DNA of 64,000 nt from Paraburkholderia sp. SOS3 (GCF_001922345.1 NZ_CP018812.1:2790001-2854000); one strand, 5' to 3'. Positions 1 to 8,320 are shown, counted from the stretch's first letter. The notes: generated by a model not told the origin, from the letters alone. Numbers and translations: made by a program.

Positions 1-260
1 GGCCGCATGCCGCACGCAGCCGCGCCGACCGCCGCGCCGATAAAGCCCCCTTCCGACAGCGGCGTATCGAGTACGCGCCCCGGATACTTGTGATAAAGCC
101 CCTTCGTGACACCGAGCACACCACCCCATGCGTCGTGCTCGCCGGGCGCGCCTTCGCCGCCCGCGTTGTCTTCGCCCATCACGATGACGCTTTCGTCGCG
201 CGCCATCTCCTGACTCAACGCTTCGTTGATTGCCTGTGAATAGCTGATCTTGCGTGCCAT
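1..260 (-). CDS. acoB: Acetoin dehydrogenase E1 component, beta subunit (partial, 3' end beyond window)
   Basis: The first 86 codons are present; the gene runs off the left edge. The protein starts [15 protein letters not shown] and continues with [11 protein letters not shown] and [18 protein letters not shown], both typical of the beta subunits of thiamine-diphosphate 2-oxoacid and acetoin dehydrogenases. With AcoA it should form the E1 part that cleaves acetoin to acetaldehyde and passes an acetyl group to the E2 lipoyl domain in the cytoplasm. The ATG at 260 has GGAGAC four bases upstream. It lies 58 bp downstream of acoA in the same direction, so the two are probably one transcript. The E2 gene (acoC) would be expected beyond the edge. 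A generic branched-chain 2-oxoacid E1 beta is the alternative, but the AcoX and AcoR neighbours favour acetoin. Confidence 0.9.
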   Translation of the reverse strand, partial: MARKISYSQAINEALSQEMARDESVIVMGEDNAGGEGAPGEHDAWGGVLGVTKGLYHKYPGRVLDTPLSEGGFIGAAVGAAACGMR

Positions 261-318
261 GTCCGTCTCCTTGAATGGATATTCGCGTATGCGCGGTTCG
301 CTTCGGCCACCCTGTTAG

Positions 319-1302
319 TTAGGGATACGACACGTAGACATCGGTCAGCAGGTCTTCGGCGCCGGGCAGCGGTGCCGCCTTCGCTTCCGTCACCGCCGCG
401 TCGATCAGCTGTTTCACAGTCGCATCGACGTCGCGCAGTTCGGCGGCGCTCAGCATCTCGGCGCGCACGACGCGTTCTTCGAAACGCTTCAGGCAGTCCT
501 TTTCGTCGCGCAGTTTCTGCACTTCACCGGGCGCGCGATACGTTTGCGCATCGCCCTCGAAGTGGCCGAAGTAGCGCGACAGCTTCATTTCGACGAGCGT
601 CGGTCCGCCGCCGCCGCGCGCCCGTTCGATCGCTTCACCGACCGCTTCGTGCACCGCGAAGAAGTCGAAACCGTCGACAATCACGCCTGGCATGCCGAAC
701 CCGCTCGCGCGGTCCGCTATGTTGTCTGACGCAACGGCCCACGACGACGACGTCGATTCCGCGTAACCGTTGTTCTCCGCGATAAAGATCGCGGGCAGCC
801 GCCAGATCGACGCGAGGTTCATCGATTCGAAAATCACACCCTGATTCGATGCGCCGTCGCCGAAGAAACAGACGCCGACCCCGCCGGTCTTCCTGTACCT
901 GGCCGCGAGCGCCGCGCCGCAGACGAGCGGCCCGCCCGCACCGACGATGCCGTTTGCGCCGAGCATGCCCCGGGACAGATCGGCGATATGCATCGAACCG
1001 CCCTTGCCGCGGCATACGCCTGTCGTACGGCCGTAGATTTCCGCCATCATCCCGCGCACGTCGACACCCTTTGCGATGCAGTGGCCGTGGCCGCGGTGCG
1101 TGGTGGCGACATAGTCGGCGTCGTTCAGATGCAGCATCGTGCCGACCGCGGACGCCTCCTCGCCCGCATACAAGTGAACGAAGCCAGGGATCTCGCCGGT
1201 GGCGAACTCGATATGCAGCCGCTCCTCGAATTCGCGAATCGTGCGCATCATCCGATACGCATCCAGCAGCTTTTGCTTGCTCAACTGATTCGAAACAGAC
1301 AT
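319..1302 (-). CDS. acoA: Acetoin dehydrogenase E1 component, alpha subunit (TPP-dependent)
   Basis: This 327-residue protein belongs to the dehydrogenase E1 alpha family. It carries the thiamine-diphosphate motif, with GDG at residues 148-150 and the paired asparagines (AENNGY) at 177-178. The N-terminal half has HLYAGEEASAVG and GHGHCIAKG, as in acetoin and pyruvate E1 alpha chains. It should form an alpha2-beta2 E1 with AcoB and decarboxylate or cleave acetoin. Length matches the family. The ATG at 1302 follows AGGAGACACACC. It sits between acoX (22 bp upstream) and acoB (58 bp downstream), giving the order acoX-acoA-acoB known from Burkholderia and Cupriavidus acetoin operons. Expression is probably driven by the sigma-54 promoter upstream of acoX. 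Confidence 0.93.
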   Translation of the reverse strand: MSVSNQLSKQKLLDAYRMMRTIREFEERLHIEFATGEIPGFVHLYAGEEASAVGTMLHLNDADYVATTHRGHGHCIAKGVDVRGMMAEIYGRTTGVCRGKGGSMHIADLSRGMLGANGIVGAGGPLVCGAALAARYRKTGGVGVCFFGDGASNQGVIFESMNLASIWRLPAIFIAENNGYAESTSSSWAVASDNIADRASGFGMPGVIVDGFDFFAVHEAVGEAIERARGGGGPTLVEMKLSRYFGHFEGDAQTYRAPGEVQKLRDEKDCLKRFEERVVRAEMLSAAELRDVDATVKQLIDAAVTEAKAAPLPGAEDLLTDVYVSYP

Positions 1303-1324
1303 GGTGTGTCTCCTTTCCGTCTGA

Positions 1325-2392
1325 TCATCCAGCGATGTAATGGCGCTGCGCGGCCATCTCGCGCATCGATTGCCGCGACGCCGAATAGCGCAGCGTGCGG
1401 CCTACGTCGACCGTCAACGGCCCGGCCCAATCCAGCGCGATCTCATAGCGGTCGTCGCGCTCCAGTTCGATTTCGCGTTCGCCGTCGAATGCGAGCGTGC
1501 CGCGACCCGCGTCGACCGGCAGCCATTCGCCGACCTCGAGCCGGTCGCAGGTGCGCATCGTCACCTGCCCGACGCGCCCCGGCGCGAGCGGCGCGAAGAC
1601 CGGCACACCCGCGCCGCCGTCGTGCGCGAACGTCAGATGCAGGCCGTGCGAGGCGCTGCGTTCGACCGGCGCCCACGCGCCGCCGATCGACGACAGGCCG
1701 ATGCCGTCGGGCGGCGCGAACGTCAGATAGAGCGCGTCGATATCGGCCGGGTCCGAGACTGCGCGTGCGCCGATGAAACGCTGCCGGCTCACGCACACAT
1801 CGACGAGCGCGATCTCTTCGCGGCCGCGGTTCGGCCCGGCGACGCAGCGCACGACGAGCCGCTTGTTGCGCGTGAGCGCAACCTCGGGCGGCACGATGCC
1901 TGCTGCGACGAGCGCGCCCGCGAGGCCCGCGACGGTCGCTTCGCGCATCTCGGGAAATGCGTTGTTGGTGCCCGTCGAAAGCGTGAGCAAAGGGACGCTG
2001 CCGCAATGCGCGGCGACCGCGCGATGCGTGCCGTCGCCGCCTAACACCGCGATCAGACCGACACCGGCGCGCACCATGAAGTCGACGCCCGCATGCGTGT
2101 CCGCGACGCTGTCGGTAATCGGCAGATCGAGGAATTCGACGTCGGGCCAATGCTCGGGATAGCCGAGCGCCGCATGCGTATCCAGTGCGCGGCACAGCAG
2201 CGCCGCCACGCCGGTCTTGTCGCGCAGCGTCAGCACCCGGCCGTCGCCGAGCATGCCGAGACCCGCGAGCAGGCGCACGACCATGTTCGCCTTCTCCGCC
2301 GTCGGAAACACCGATGCATGGGTCGTCAGCCGGCGGATGTCGCGCCCGGACGCGGGGTTTGCGACGACGCCGACGATGATGGGCGATGCCAA
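1325..2392 (-). CDS. acoX: AcoX, ATP-NAD kinase-like acetoin catabolism protein
   Basis: The 355-residue protein has the NAD-kinase/diacylglycerol-kinase fold signature: an N-terminal GVVANPASGRDIRRL and the nucleotide motif GGDGTHR at residues 118-124. A second conserved stretch, STGTNNAFPE, follows. AcoX is a regular member of acetoin operons in betaproteobacteria, but its exact reaction is not established. It is not essential for the dehydrogenase itself in the systems known to me. It is the first gene of the operon and would be the first translated from the sigma-54 promoter about 95 bp upstream. The ATG at 2392 was chosen because homologues begin at this point with a short MxxPxxVGVVANP start. 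Confidence 0.85.
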   Translation of the reverse strand: MASPIIVGVVANPASGRDIRRLTTHASVFPTAEKANMVVRLLAGLGMLGDGRVLTLRDKTGVAALLCRALDTHAALGYPEHWPDVEFLDLPITDSVADTHAGVDFMVRAGVGLIAVLGGDGTHRAVAAHCGSVPLLTLSTGTNNAFPEMREATVAGLAGALVAAGIVPPEVALTRNKRLVVRCVAGPNRGREEIALVDVCVSRQRFIGARAVSDPADIDALYLTFAPPDGIGLSSIGGAWAPVERSASHGLHLTFAHDGGAGVPVFAPLAPGRVGQVTMRTCDRLEVGEWLPVDAGRGTLAFDGEREIELERDDRYEIALDWAGPLTVDVGRTLRYSASRQSMREMAAQRHYIAG

Positions 2393-2497
2393 GGTCTGTC
2401 TCCATTGTTTCGCTGCATCTGCTTCGATGCGCTTTTATCCGCATGCGACGCTCGAGGGTGCGTCGTGCGTTCTGTGCGTTTTGACCGAGCGCATTAC

Positions 2498-2513
2498 TGC
2501 AATGCCCATGCCA
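2498..2513 (-). promoter_or_regulatory. Sigma-54 (-24/-12) promoter of the aco operon
   Basis: On the minus strand the sequence reads TGGCATG-GGCA-TTGCA. This differs by one base from the sigma-54 consensus TGGCACG-N4-TTGCW, with the invariant GG and GC pairs at the correct spacing. Transcription would start near 2488, giving a leader of about 95 nt before acoX. It fits the adjacent acoR, a sigma-54 activator. Confidence 0.8.
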
Positions 2514-2734
2514 AAAAATTTCCGCCATGGCCGAAGCGCAAGGGAGCCGCGCGCATCAAGGCTCGCGACATCCCGGCGAACCTTGATGCGCAGTCTGGAA
2601 ACGCGATATGACGCGATGCAGGAGGCGCGATGTGTCTCACGTCTTTGCGCGTACCAGGTATTCCGAAGAAATCGGTGAACGCGGCAGCGCGTCGAATGAC
2701 ACGCGTTTTCAGGGCTTTTCTGTGCAAACGCCGC

Positions 2735-2764
2735 TGTCTCACGCCGCCTGAGACAAACGTCTCA
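2735..2764. promoter_or_regulatory. Probable AcoR enhancer (upstream activating sequence)
   Basis: TGTCTCA at 2735-2741 and TGAGACA at 2749-2755 form a perfect inverted repeat with a 7-bp spacer. A third arm, GTCTCA at 2759-2764, pairs with TGAGAC at 2749-2754 over a 4-bp spacer. The site is about 250 bp upstream of the predicted aco start point and 106-135 bp before the acoR start codon. That is a typical enhancer distance for a sigma-54 activator with a Fis-type helix-turn-helix, and it could also serve autoregulation. Confidence 0.65.
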
Positions 2765-2869
2765 ACCGTCTCGCGTGCTGCATTGCAGTGTGATTGCGCG
2801 TCCCGGATGTGCTACAAGAAAGTCCCACCCTCCGTGCGCCGTCCGGGCGCTGTCCGACGGGAGCCGACC

Positions 2870-4882
2870 ATGCCCTACGTCTCTCAAACGCAGCACATCG
2901 ATCGTGTCCGCGGCGCCATCGAAGGACGCCTGCCCGTGCCGGCCGCGCCCGATGCGCAACGGCTCGTATCGTCGTGGCAGCGTTCGTATGAACAGTACCG
3001 GCTCGATCCGGGCTCGGTTGTCGGACCGCGTGTGCTTACGTCTGCGGAATTGCGCGAGGTGCAAGGCAAGGAAGAGGCATTTTTGCGCGCGTCCGGGCAA
3101 TGCCTGACACGTCTTCATGAAATGATTCGCGTCGCCGACTATTGCGTGCTGCTGACCGATGCGCACGGCGTGACGATCGACTACCGGCTCGAGCGCGAGC
3201 GACGCAGCGACTTCAAGCACGCGGGACTCTATATCGGTTCGTGCTGGTCCGAACGCGAAGAAGGCACATGTGCCGTTGCCAATGTACTGACCGACCTTGC
3301 GCCGATCACGGTGCACAAGATCGATCACTTCCGCGCAGCGTTCACGACGCTGACCTGCAGCGCATCGCCGATTTTCGCGCCGACGGGCGAGCTGATCGGC
3401 GTGCTCGATGCATCGGCCGTGCAGTCACCCGATAACCGCGACAGCCAGCGACTCGTGTTTCAGCTCGTGCGGCAAAGCGCGACGTTGATCGAAGACGGCT
3501 ACTTCCTCAATCAGACCACGCAGCATTGGGTGCTGTTCGGCCATCAAAGCCGCAACTTCGTCGAGGCGCAGCCCGAGGTGCTGATCGCGTTCGACGAATG
3601 CGGCAATATCGTTGCGTCGAACCGCAAGGCACAGGAATGCATCGCGGGCCTCAGCGGTCCGCGTCATATCGACGAGATCTTCGATACGTCGGCGATTCAC
3701 CTGCACGACGTCGCCCGCGGCGATACGATCGTGCCGCTGCGTTTGCGTGCGAGCGGCACGCTGCTGCACGCGCGGATTCGCGAGCCGCTCAAGCGTGTAT
3801 CGCGCGGCGCGCGCACGATAGGGGGCTCCACTGCGGCTGTGGCCACGTCCTTGTCGAGCGGCTCGCGCGATGCCGTTCGCCGCGTTGCCGCCGATGTGCC
3901 GCGCGATGTCGGTGCACTTGGCCGCTTTCTGCGCAGCCGTGACGCGCGTATTGCACGCAATGCAGAGGTCGCATTGCGCATCGCCGGCAAACGGTTGCCC
4001 ATCCTCATACTCGGCGAAACCGGTGTCGGCAAGGAAGTGTTCGCGCATGCGCTGCACGACTCGGGTGCGCGGCGCGCGCGACCTTTCGTCGCCGTCAATT
4101 GCGGCGCGATTCCCGAATCGCTGATCGAGAGCGAACTGTTCGGTTACGCGCCGGGCGCGTTCACCGGCGCGCGCAGCCGCGGCGCACGCGGCAAGATCGC
4201 GCACGCGCATACGGGCACGCTGTTTCTCGACGAAATCGGCGATATGCCGCTCAGCCTGCAAACGCGTCTTCTGCGCGTGCTTGCGGAAGGCGAAGTGATG
4301 CCGCTCGGCGGCGATACGCCGGTGCGCGTCGATATCGACGTGATTTGCGCAACGCATCGCGATTTAAAGCAAATGGTCGCCGATGGCGCGTTCCGCGAAG
4401 ATCTCTATTACCGGCTAAGCGGCGCGACGCTGCACATGCCGCCGTTGCGGGAGCGCGAGGACATCCTCGAGGTTGTGCATGAAGTGTTCGATGAAGAAGC
4501 ACAAGGCGCCGGCCACGCGCTCATGCTCGATGCGCAGCTCGCCGAGCGGCTCTGCGGATTCGGCTGGCCCGGCAATATCCGGCAGTTGCGCAACGTGTTG
4601 CGCTATGCGTGCGCGGTGTGCGATGCGACACGCGTCGATTTTCGGCATCTGTCACCGGACATTGCGGCACTGCTTGCACCCCGCCATGCCGAGGCCGGAA
4701 GTCCTGCTTTTGCAGCGCAGCCGTCGCCCGCCCATGCCGGCGACGAACGGGCTCGCATTGTCGACGCGCTGACGCGGCATCAGTGGCACCCGAACGCGGC
4801 GGCGCAAGCGCTCGGCATCTCGCGCGCAACGCTGTACCGCCGCATTGCGAAGCTGGGCATAGTCGGGCCTCATCGCGGTTAG
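2870..4882 (+). CDS. acoR: AcoR, sigma-54-dependent activator of acetoin catabolism
   Basis: This 670-residue protein is a three-part enhancer-binding activator. A GAF-like sensor spans roughly residues 70-210 (YCVLLTDAHGVTIDYR, GSCWSEREEGTCAVANVL). The AAA+ domain has Walker A GETGVGKE at 382-389, the sigma-54 contact loop GAFTGA at 429-434 and Walker B GTLFLDE at 449-455. A C-terminal Fis-type helix-turn-helix ends in AAQALGISRATLYRRIAKLG. It is expected to sense acetoin (or acetaldehyde) and drive acoXAB from the divergent -24/-12 promoter. The frame stays open upstream to 2630, but those 80 residues are unlike the family and overlap the enhancer, so the ATG at 2870 (MPYVSQTQH) is preferred. 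Confidence 0.9.
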   Translation: MPYVSQTQHIDRVRGAIEGRLPVPAAPDAQRLVSSWQRSYEQYRLDPGSVVGPRVLTSAELREVQGKEEAFLRASGQCLTRLHEMIRVADYCVLLTDAHGVTIDYRLERERRSDFKHAGLYIGSCWSEREEGTCAVANVLTDLAPITVHKIDHFRAAFTTLTCSASPIFAPTGELIGVLDASAVQSPDNRDSQRLVFQLVRQSATLIEDGYFLNQTTQHWVLFGHQSRNFVEAQPEVLIAFDECGNIVASNRKAQECIAGLSGPRHIDEIFDTSAIHLHDVARGDTIVPLRLRASGTLLHARIREPLKRVSRGARTIGGSTAAVATSLSSGSRDAVRRVAADVPRDVGALGRFLRSRDARIARNAEVALRIAGKRLPILILGETGVGKEVFAHALHDSGARRARPFVAVNCGAIPESLIESELFGYAPGAFTGARSRGARGKIAHAHTGTLFLDEIGDMPLSLQTRLLRVLAEGEVMPLGGDTPVRVDIDVICATHRDLKQMVADGAFREDLYYRLSGATLHMPPLREREDILEVVHEVFDEEAQGAGHALMLDAQLAERLCGFGWPGNIRQLRNVLRYACAVCDATRVDFRHLSPDIAALLAPRHAEAGSPAFAAQPSPAHAGDERARIVDALTRHQWHPNAAAQALGISRATLYRRIAKLGIVGPHRG

Positions 4883-4911
4883 CCTGCGGCTCGCGGGCCG
4901 TTCGCCGGCGG

Positions 4912-5124
4912 TTACTGTTCGGCCAGCTTGCCGCGGCTTCGGTTGCGGCCGAAGCGACGGCCGCCCACATGCCCGGCATCGGCCGTTTCGCCGCTCGCGA
5001 GGTCCGCGTAACGCCCATGGCGAGCCGAGTGCGACATCAGCTTTTCAGGAATGCTCGTCGCGAGAAGATAAGTCGTCCATGCGCCGAACGCGACGACCGC
5101 AAGCGCTAAAAGAAGGATCTGCAT
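4912..5124 (-). CDS. Small single-pass membrane protein, function unknown
   Basis: A 70-residue protein starts with one hydrophobic segment (residues 2-23, MQILLLALAVVAFGAWTTYL). A polar, arginine- and glycine-rich tail follows. The ATG at 5124 has GGAGAC three bases upstream; an in-frame ATG at 5175 would add 17 residues without a ribosome site. I do not recognise the family. The gene is convergent with acoR and codirectional with the WYL regulator further upstream. It could be an inner-membrane peptide; no function can be read from the context. Confidence 0.5.
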   Translation of the reverse strand: MQILLLALAVVAFGAWTTYLLATSIPEKLMSHSARHGRYADLASGETADAGHVGGRRFGRNRSRGKLAEQ

Positions 5125-5266
5125 AACGTCTCCACAATGCTGCCGCGCGATTGCGCGGATGTTCAGCCTCGACATTACACAAGCTGTATCGCCGCGGGAT
5201 GCACACTTTGCCGCATTGGCTCGAATTACAGTTTTGTTGGCACAAAACGCACGTATAACGGCGGCG

Positions 5267-6259
5267 CTAGCCGGCGTTGAGCGTCGCGATACGTTGCGCG
5301 AGACGCCTCAGCCGCACGCGCAATTCAGGCGGTTCGAGCACTTGGACGTGCCCCGCGAAGCCGAGCAACTGCTCGGCCGCGAAGTCGAGCTGTTCGATGG
5401 GCAGCGTGACTTCCTGCCAGCCGTCATGGTCCGGCGGCCCGCTTTGCGCCTGTTCGACTGCCGCCGCGCCGAGCCGGTCGAGCCGCAGCATCCCCTCCTG
5501 TGTAAGACGCAGGCGCGCGACGTTTTTCAACAGACTCTTTTCGAATGCCGCGACCGAGCCGGCCCATTCGCTGCGCAGATCGAACGCTTCGGGCCGCTCG
5601 AAGGTCTCGTCGAGCACGCGCAGATGCGTGATGTTCGCGACCTTGTAGATGCGCAGTTGTGTGCGCGCCCGTGCGACCAGATACCAGTCGCCGGCCTTGT
5701 GCACGAGGCCGAGCGGATCGCGAATCCGCTCGCGCTCGTGCTGTGCTGCAGGTTCGCTCTTGCCGGGGCGCGGCGACGCCCAGCTCAGGTAATGCATTGC
5801 GACGCGCTTCTGCTCCCAGACAGCGCCCGCGAGCAGCGTCAGATGCGGCACCTGCGCGGGCCGCCGATGCCATCCGACCGGGTCGATATGGAGCCGCGAG
5901 CCGATGCGCGATGCGTCGGGCGCCGCATCGGGCAGCGCAGTGACGAGTTTCAACTGCGCGGCACGCAATTGTTCGGACAGGCCAAGGTCGGTTGCCGCGC
6001 CGGCAAGGCCGGCAATCGACAGCGTCTCGGCCTCCGCCTTCGTGATGCCGGTCAGCCGCGCGCGATAGCCGTCGAGCAGCGCGAAGCCGCCGCCCGGACC
6101 GCGGTCCGCATAAACAGGCACGCCCGCTGCGCTCAGTTGATCGATATCGCGGTAGACCGTGCGCACCGATACGTCGAATTCCTCAGCGAGTGCTTGCGCG
6201 GTCACACGGCCTTTGACCTGCAGCAATAGCAGCATCGACACGAGCCGGCTTGGGCGCAA
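5267..6259 (-). CDS. YafY-type transcriptional regulator, HTH_11 + WYL domain
   Basis: The 330-residue protein begins with a winged helix (residues 1-65: VTAQALAEEFDVSVRTVYRDIDQLSAAGVPVYA). A WYL domain spans roughly residues 140-220 (YLSWASPRPGKSEPA, DPLGLVHKAGDWYLVARA). A WCX-like C-terminal region follows. Such proteins bind short inverted repeats and respond to ligands, often nucleotides or small metabolites, through the WYL domain. It is divergent from the monooxygenase-like gene at 6347 across an 87-bp spacer. That spacer contains TGACA-N5-TGTCA, the kind of site used by YafY relatives. It is therefore probably the repressor of that gene and of itself. Confidence 0.85.
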   Translation of the reverse strand: MRPSRLVSMLLLLQVKGRVTAQALAEEFDVSVRTVYRDIDQLSAAGVPVYADRGPGGGFALLDGYRARLTGITKAEAETLSIAGLAGAATDLGLSEQLRAAQLKLVTALPDAAPDASRIGSRLHIDPVGWHRRPAQVPHLTLLAGAVWEQKRVAMHYLSWASPRPGKSEPAAQHERERIRDPLGLVHKAGDWYLVARARTQLRIYKVANITHLRVLDETFERPEAFDLRSEWAGSVAAFEKSLLKNVARLRLTQEGMLRLDRLGAAAVEQAQSGPPDHDGWQEVTLPIEQLDFAAEQLLGFAGHVQVLEPPELRVRLRRLAQRIATLNAG

Positions 6260-6280
6260 TTGCGTTCTCCGAAAAATTCA

Positions 6281-6295
6281 TGACATCGGTTGTCA
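6281..6295. promoter_or_regulatory. Probable operator for the WYL regulator
   Basis: A perfect inverted repeat, TGACA-TCGGT-TGTCA, lies 22 bp before the regulator start and 52 bp before the monooxygenase start. The symmetry and position fit an operator of a YafY-type repressor acting on both genes. Confidence 0.6.
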
Positions 6296-6346
6296 GCTAT
6301 TGGCGAGTATAACTGCCGGTATGCGCGATTGATCAGGAGTGGCGAT

Positions 6347-6685
6347 ATGTCGGTGACTTACGTGATTCGTTTTCAGGTCGTTCCGGAAAAGCTCGATCGT
6401 TTTATGAGCCTGCTCGACGGCGTGCTCGATGCCATGCGCGCCGAGCCCAATTTTCATCAGGCGATCCTGCATCGCGATCCCGATTGCCCTCACCGGCTCA
6501 TGCTCTACGAGACGTGGGAAAGCCACGAAGACGTGCTGGAAGAACAATTGAATCGTCCCTACCGTCAGGCGTATCACGAAGCGCTGCCCGAGCTGCTTGC
6601 GAGGCCGCGCGAAGTGACGATCTGGGAAGCACTGCGCGTCGATCGCAATCGGCCGCGCAGCGAATTCGGGGTCTTGCAGGCATGA
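6347..6685 (+). CDS. Antibiotic-biosynthesis-monooxygenase (ABM) domain protein, YgiN-like
   Basis: This 112-residue protein has the ABM ferredoxin-like fold pattern: VTYVIRFQVVPEKLDRFMSLLDGVLDAMRAEPNFHQAILHRDPDCPHR split by strand breaks, then LYETWES and an HxxLPELL end. Members are small homodimeric cofactor-free oxygenases or quinol monooxygenases; some only bind quinones or haem. The ATG at 6347 has AGGAG at 6335; an ATG at 6290 lies in the operator region and is less likely. The gene ends in an ATGA overlap with the permease downstream, so both are one transcript. It is probably controlled by the WYL regulator. Confidence 0.8.
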   Translation: MSVTYVIRFQVVPEKLDRFMSLLDGVLDAMRAEPNFHQAILHRDPDCPHRLMLYETWESHEDVLEEQLNRPYRQAYHEALPELLARPREVTIWEALRVDRNRPRSEFGVLQA

Positions 6686-8103
6686 ATGCGGCGCCAGTTC
6701 GGCAGGCCGGATCAGATCAGGGCATGGGCGCGTCGGGCGCGTCGGGCGCTTCCGGCGCTTCCGGCGCTTCCGGCGCTTCCGGCGCATCGGCCTCTTCACG
6801 CGCTTCTGCTTCGGGGCGCCTCAGCGTCATGCAAGGCGCTGCCCTCTACGTCGGCGCGGTACTAGGCACCGGCGTCATCGCGCTGCCGGCGCTCGCCGCG
6901 GACGTCGCCGGCCCCGCATCGCTGATCGCGTGGGCGGCGCTCGTGATGCTGTCGGTGCCGCTTGCCGCGACATTCGCCGCGCTGGGCGCGCGCTATCCGG
7001 ACGCAGGCGGCGTATCGACCTACGTGCGCAACGCGTTCGGGCCGCGCGCGGCGGCGATCATCGGCTGGTGCTTCTACTTCGCGGTGCCGGCCGGCTCGCC
7101 CGCCGCGGCGATGTTCGGCGGCGCCTACGTGGCCGCGGCGCTCGGCGGCGGGCACGTTGCGATGATCGGCACCGCGGCGGCGCTGATGCTGATCGTCACC
7201 GTCGCCAATGCGTTCGGCGTCACCGTGTCCGGACGTTTGCAGCTCGCGCTCGCGGTCGTGCTCGTTGCGCTGCTGCTGGCGGCGATCGTGGCTTCGGCGC
7301 CGCATGCGCGCGCCGCGAACCTGCAGCCATTCGCGCCGCACGGCTGGCTCGCGATTGGCCCCGCGGCGGCGCTGCTCGTCTGGAGCTTCGCGGGCTGGGA
7401 AGCGATCACCCACCTCGCGGCCGAGTTTCGCCACCCGGCGCGCGATCTTCCGCTCGCGACCGGCATCGCGGTATGTGTCGTCGGCGTGCTGTACATGGGT
7501 GTCGCCACCGCGAGCGTGCTCGTGCTCGGGGCCGCCGCCGGCAAGTCGGGTGCGCCGCTTGCCGAACTGCTCGCGACGGGCCTGGGCGGCAAGGTGCAGG
7601 TGCTCGCGGCGGCCGCCGCGCTGCTGCTCACGCTCGGCACGATGAACGCCTATTTCGCCGGCGCCGCCAAGCTCGGCGCCGCGCTCGGGCGCGACGGCGC
7701 GCTGCCGGCGTGGTTCGCCGCGGGCAGTCGCGCGGGCGACGTGCCGCGCCGCAGCCTGCTTGTGGTTGCCGTGCTCGCCCTGATTGCGCTGTGCGCGTCC
7801 GTAATAGCCGGCGTCGGGCCACGGCCGCTCGTCCTGCTGACGACCGGTTCGTTCGTCACGGTCTATGCGCTCGGCACCGCCGCTGCGTTGCGCCTGCTGC
7901 CGAAGCGCAGCTGGGCGCGCCGCTGCGCGTGCGTCGCGCTCGTTGCCGTCGCGGCATTGTTTGCAGCGACTGGCTGGTACCTGTTATGGCCGCTCGCGAT
8001 TACCGGCTGTGCGCTGCTTTATCTGCACGTACGCGAACGCGTCGACGCCAATCTCGCACGAGTCTCACGAAGCGACATATCGCAGTCCGTGAAAATTCGA
8101 TGA
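6682..8103 (+). CDS. APC-family amino acid permease/exporter (YjeH-like)
   Basis: A 473-residue polytopic inner-membrane protein with about 11-12 hydrophobic helices. The first helix carries the APC signature LGTGVIALPALAADVAGPAS. YjeH-type members export methionine and branched-chain amino acids; the substrate here is not shown by the sequence. The start overlaps the stop of the ABM gene (ATGA at 6682), indicating translational coupling. Residues 15-35 are a perfect Gly-Ala-Ser repeat of seven units, which is unlike the family and probably a disordered N-terminal extension. If it is not translated, an in-frame ATG at 6829, close before the first helix, is the alternative start. Confidence 0.82.
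   Translation: MNAAPVRQAGSDQGMGASGASGASGASGASGASGASASSRASASGRLSVMQGAALYVGAVLGTGVIALPALAADVAGPASLIAWAALVMLSVPLAATFAALGARYPDAGGVSTYVRNAFGPRAAAIIGWCFYFAVPAGSPAAAMFGGAYVAAALGGGHVAMIGTAAALMLIVTVANAFGVTVSGRLQLALAVVLVALLLAAIVASAPHARAANLQPFAPHGWLAIGPAAALLVWSFAGWEAITHLAAEFRHPARDLPLATGIAVCVVGVLYMGVATASVLVLGAAAGKSGAPLAELLATGLGGKVQVLAAAAALLLTLGTMNAYFAGAAKLGAALGRDGALPAWFAAGSRAGDVPRRSLLVVAVLALIALCASVIAGVGPRPLVLLTTGSFVTVYALGTAAALRLLPKRSWARRCACVALVAVAALFAATGWYLLWPLAITGCALLYLHVRERVDANLARVSRSDISQSVKIR
6727..6789 (+). repeat. Seven-unit 9-bp tandem repeat inside the permease gene
   Basis: Seven in-frame copies of GGCGC(G/T)TC(G/C)-type units: two GGCGCGTCG, four identical GGCGCTTCC and one GGCGCATCG. They encode (Gly-Ala-Ser)7. 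Because the unit is 9 bp, gain or loss of copies keeps the frame and would only change linker length. Confidence 0.9.
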
Positions 8104-8261
8104 CTGTTGACTTAACGCTTCAGCAACAAATTTTATTGACAAGCCGCGCCTCGCCAGACACACTCGCTGACATGCTTACGCTGATCTCCACCGCCATTGT
8201 CAATTGGAACCCGATTCGAGCCGCCATTCACGGCGGGCTATCGGGAGCGTTTGCGTATTAG
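8100..8261 (+). CDS. Candidate 53-residue protein coupled to the permease
   Basis: An ATG at 8100 overlaps the permease stop codon in an ATGA arrangement and opens a 53-codon frame ending at 8261. The predicted peptide starts MTVDLTLQQQILLTSRASP and ends GLSGAFAY. There is no clear ribosome site, so translation would depend on coupling. I do not recognise it. A terminator-like hairpin follows 26 bp later, which fits the end of the transcript. It may equally be untranslated 3' sequence. Confidence 0.3.
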   Translation: MTVDLTLQQQILLTSRASPDTLADMLTLISTAIVNWNPIRAAIHGGLSGAFAY

Positions 8262-8286
8262 CAGTCTGGAATAACAAAACATCCCC

Positions 8287-8320
8287 AAGGCCCCGCCGGC
8301 AACGGAAGGGGCCTTTTGTT
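8287..8320. terminator. Intrinsic terminator after the permease transcript
   Basis: AAGGCCCC (8287-8294) pairs with GGGGCCTT (8308-8315) across a 13-nt loop and is followed by TTGTTTT. A run of As on the other side could let it work in both directions. It lies between the permease unit and the DUF2917 gene. Confidence 0.75.

Larger units (their letters stand above)
2393..2869. other. Divergent acoX/acoR control region
   Basis: This 477-bp spacer holds no convincing gene. It contains the minus-strand sigma-54 promoter (2498-2513) and the TGTCTCA/TGAGACA repeats (2735-2764). No clear promoter for acoR itself was found. Confidence 0.6.

Noticed and set aside
2630..2869. Upstream extension of acoR
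   Set aside because: It would place coding sequence over the TGTCTCA/TGAGACA enhancer, and its 80 residues do not resemble the N-terminus of AcoR proteins.
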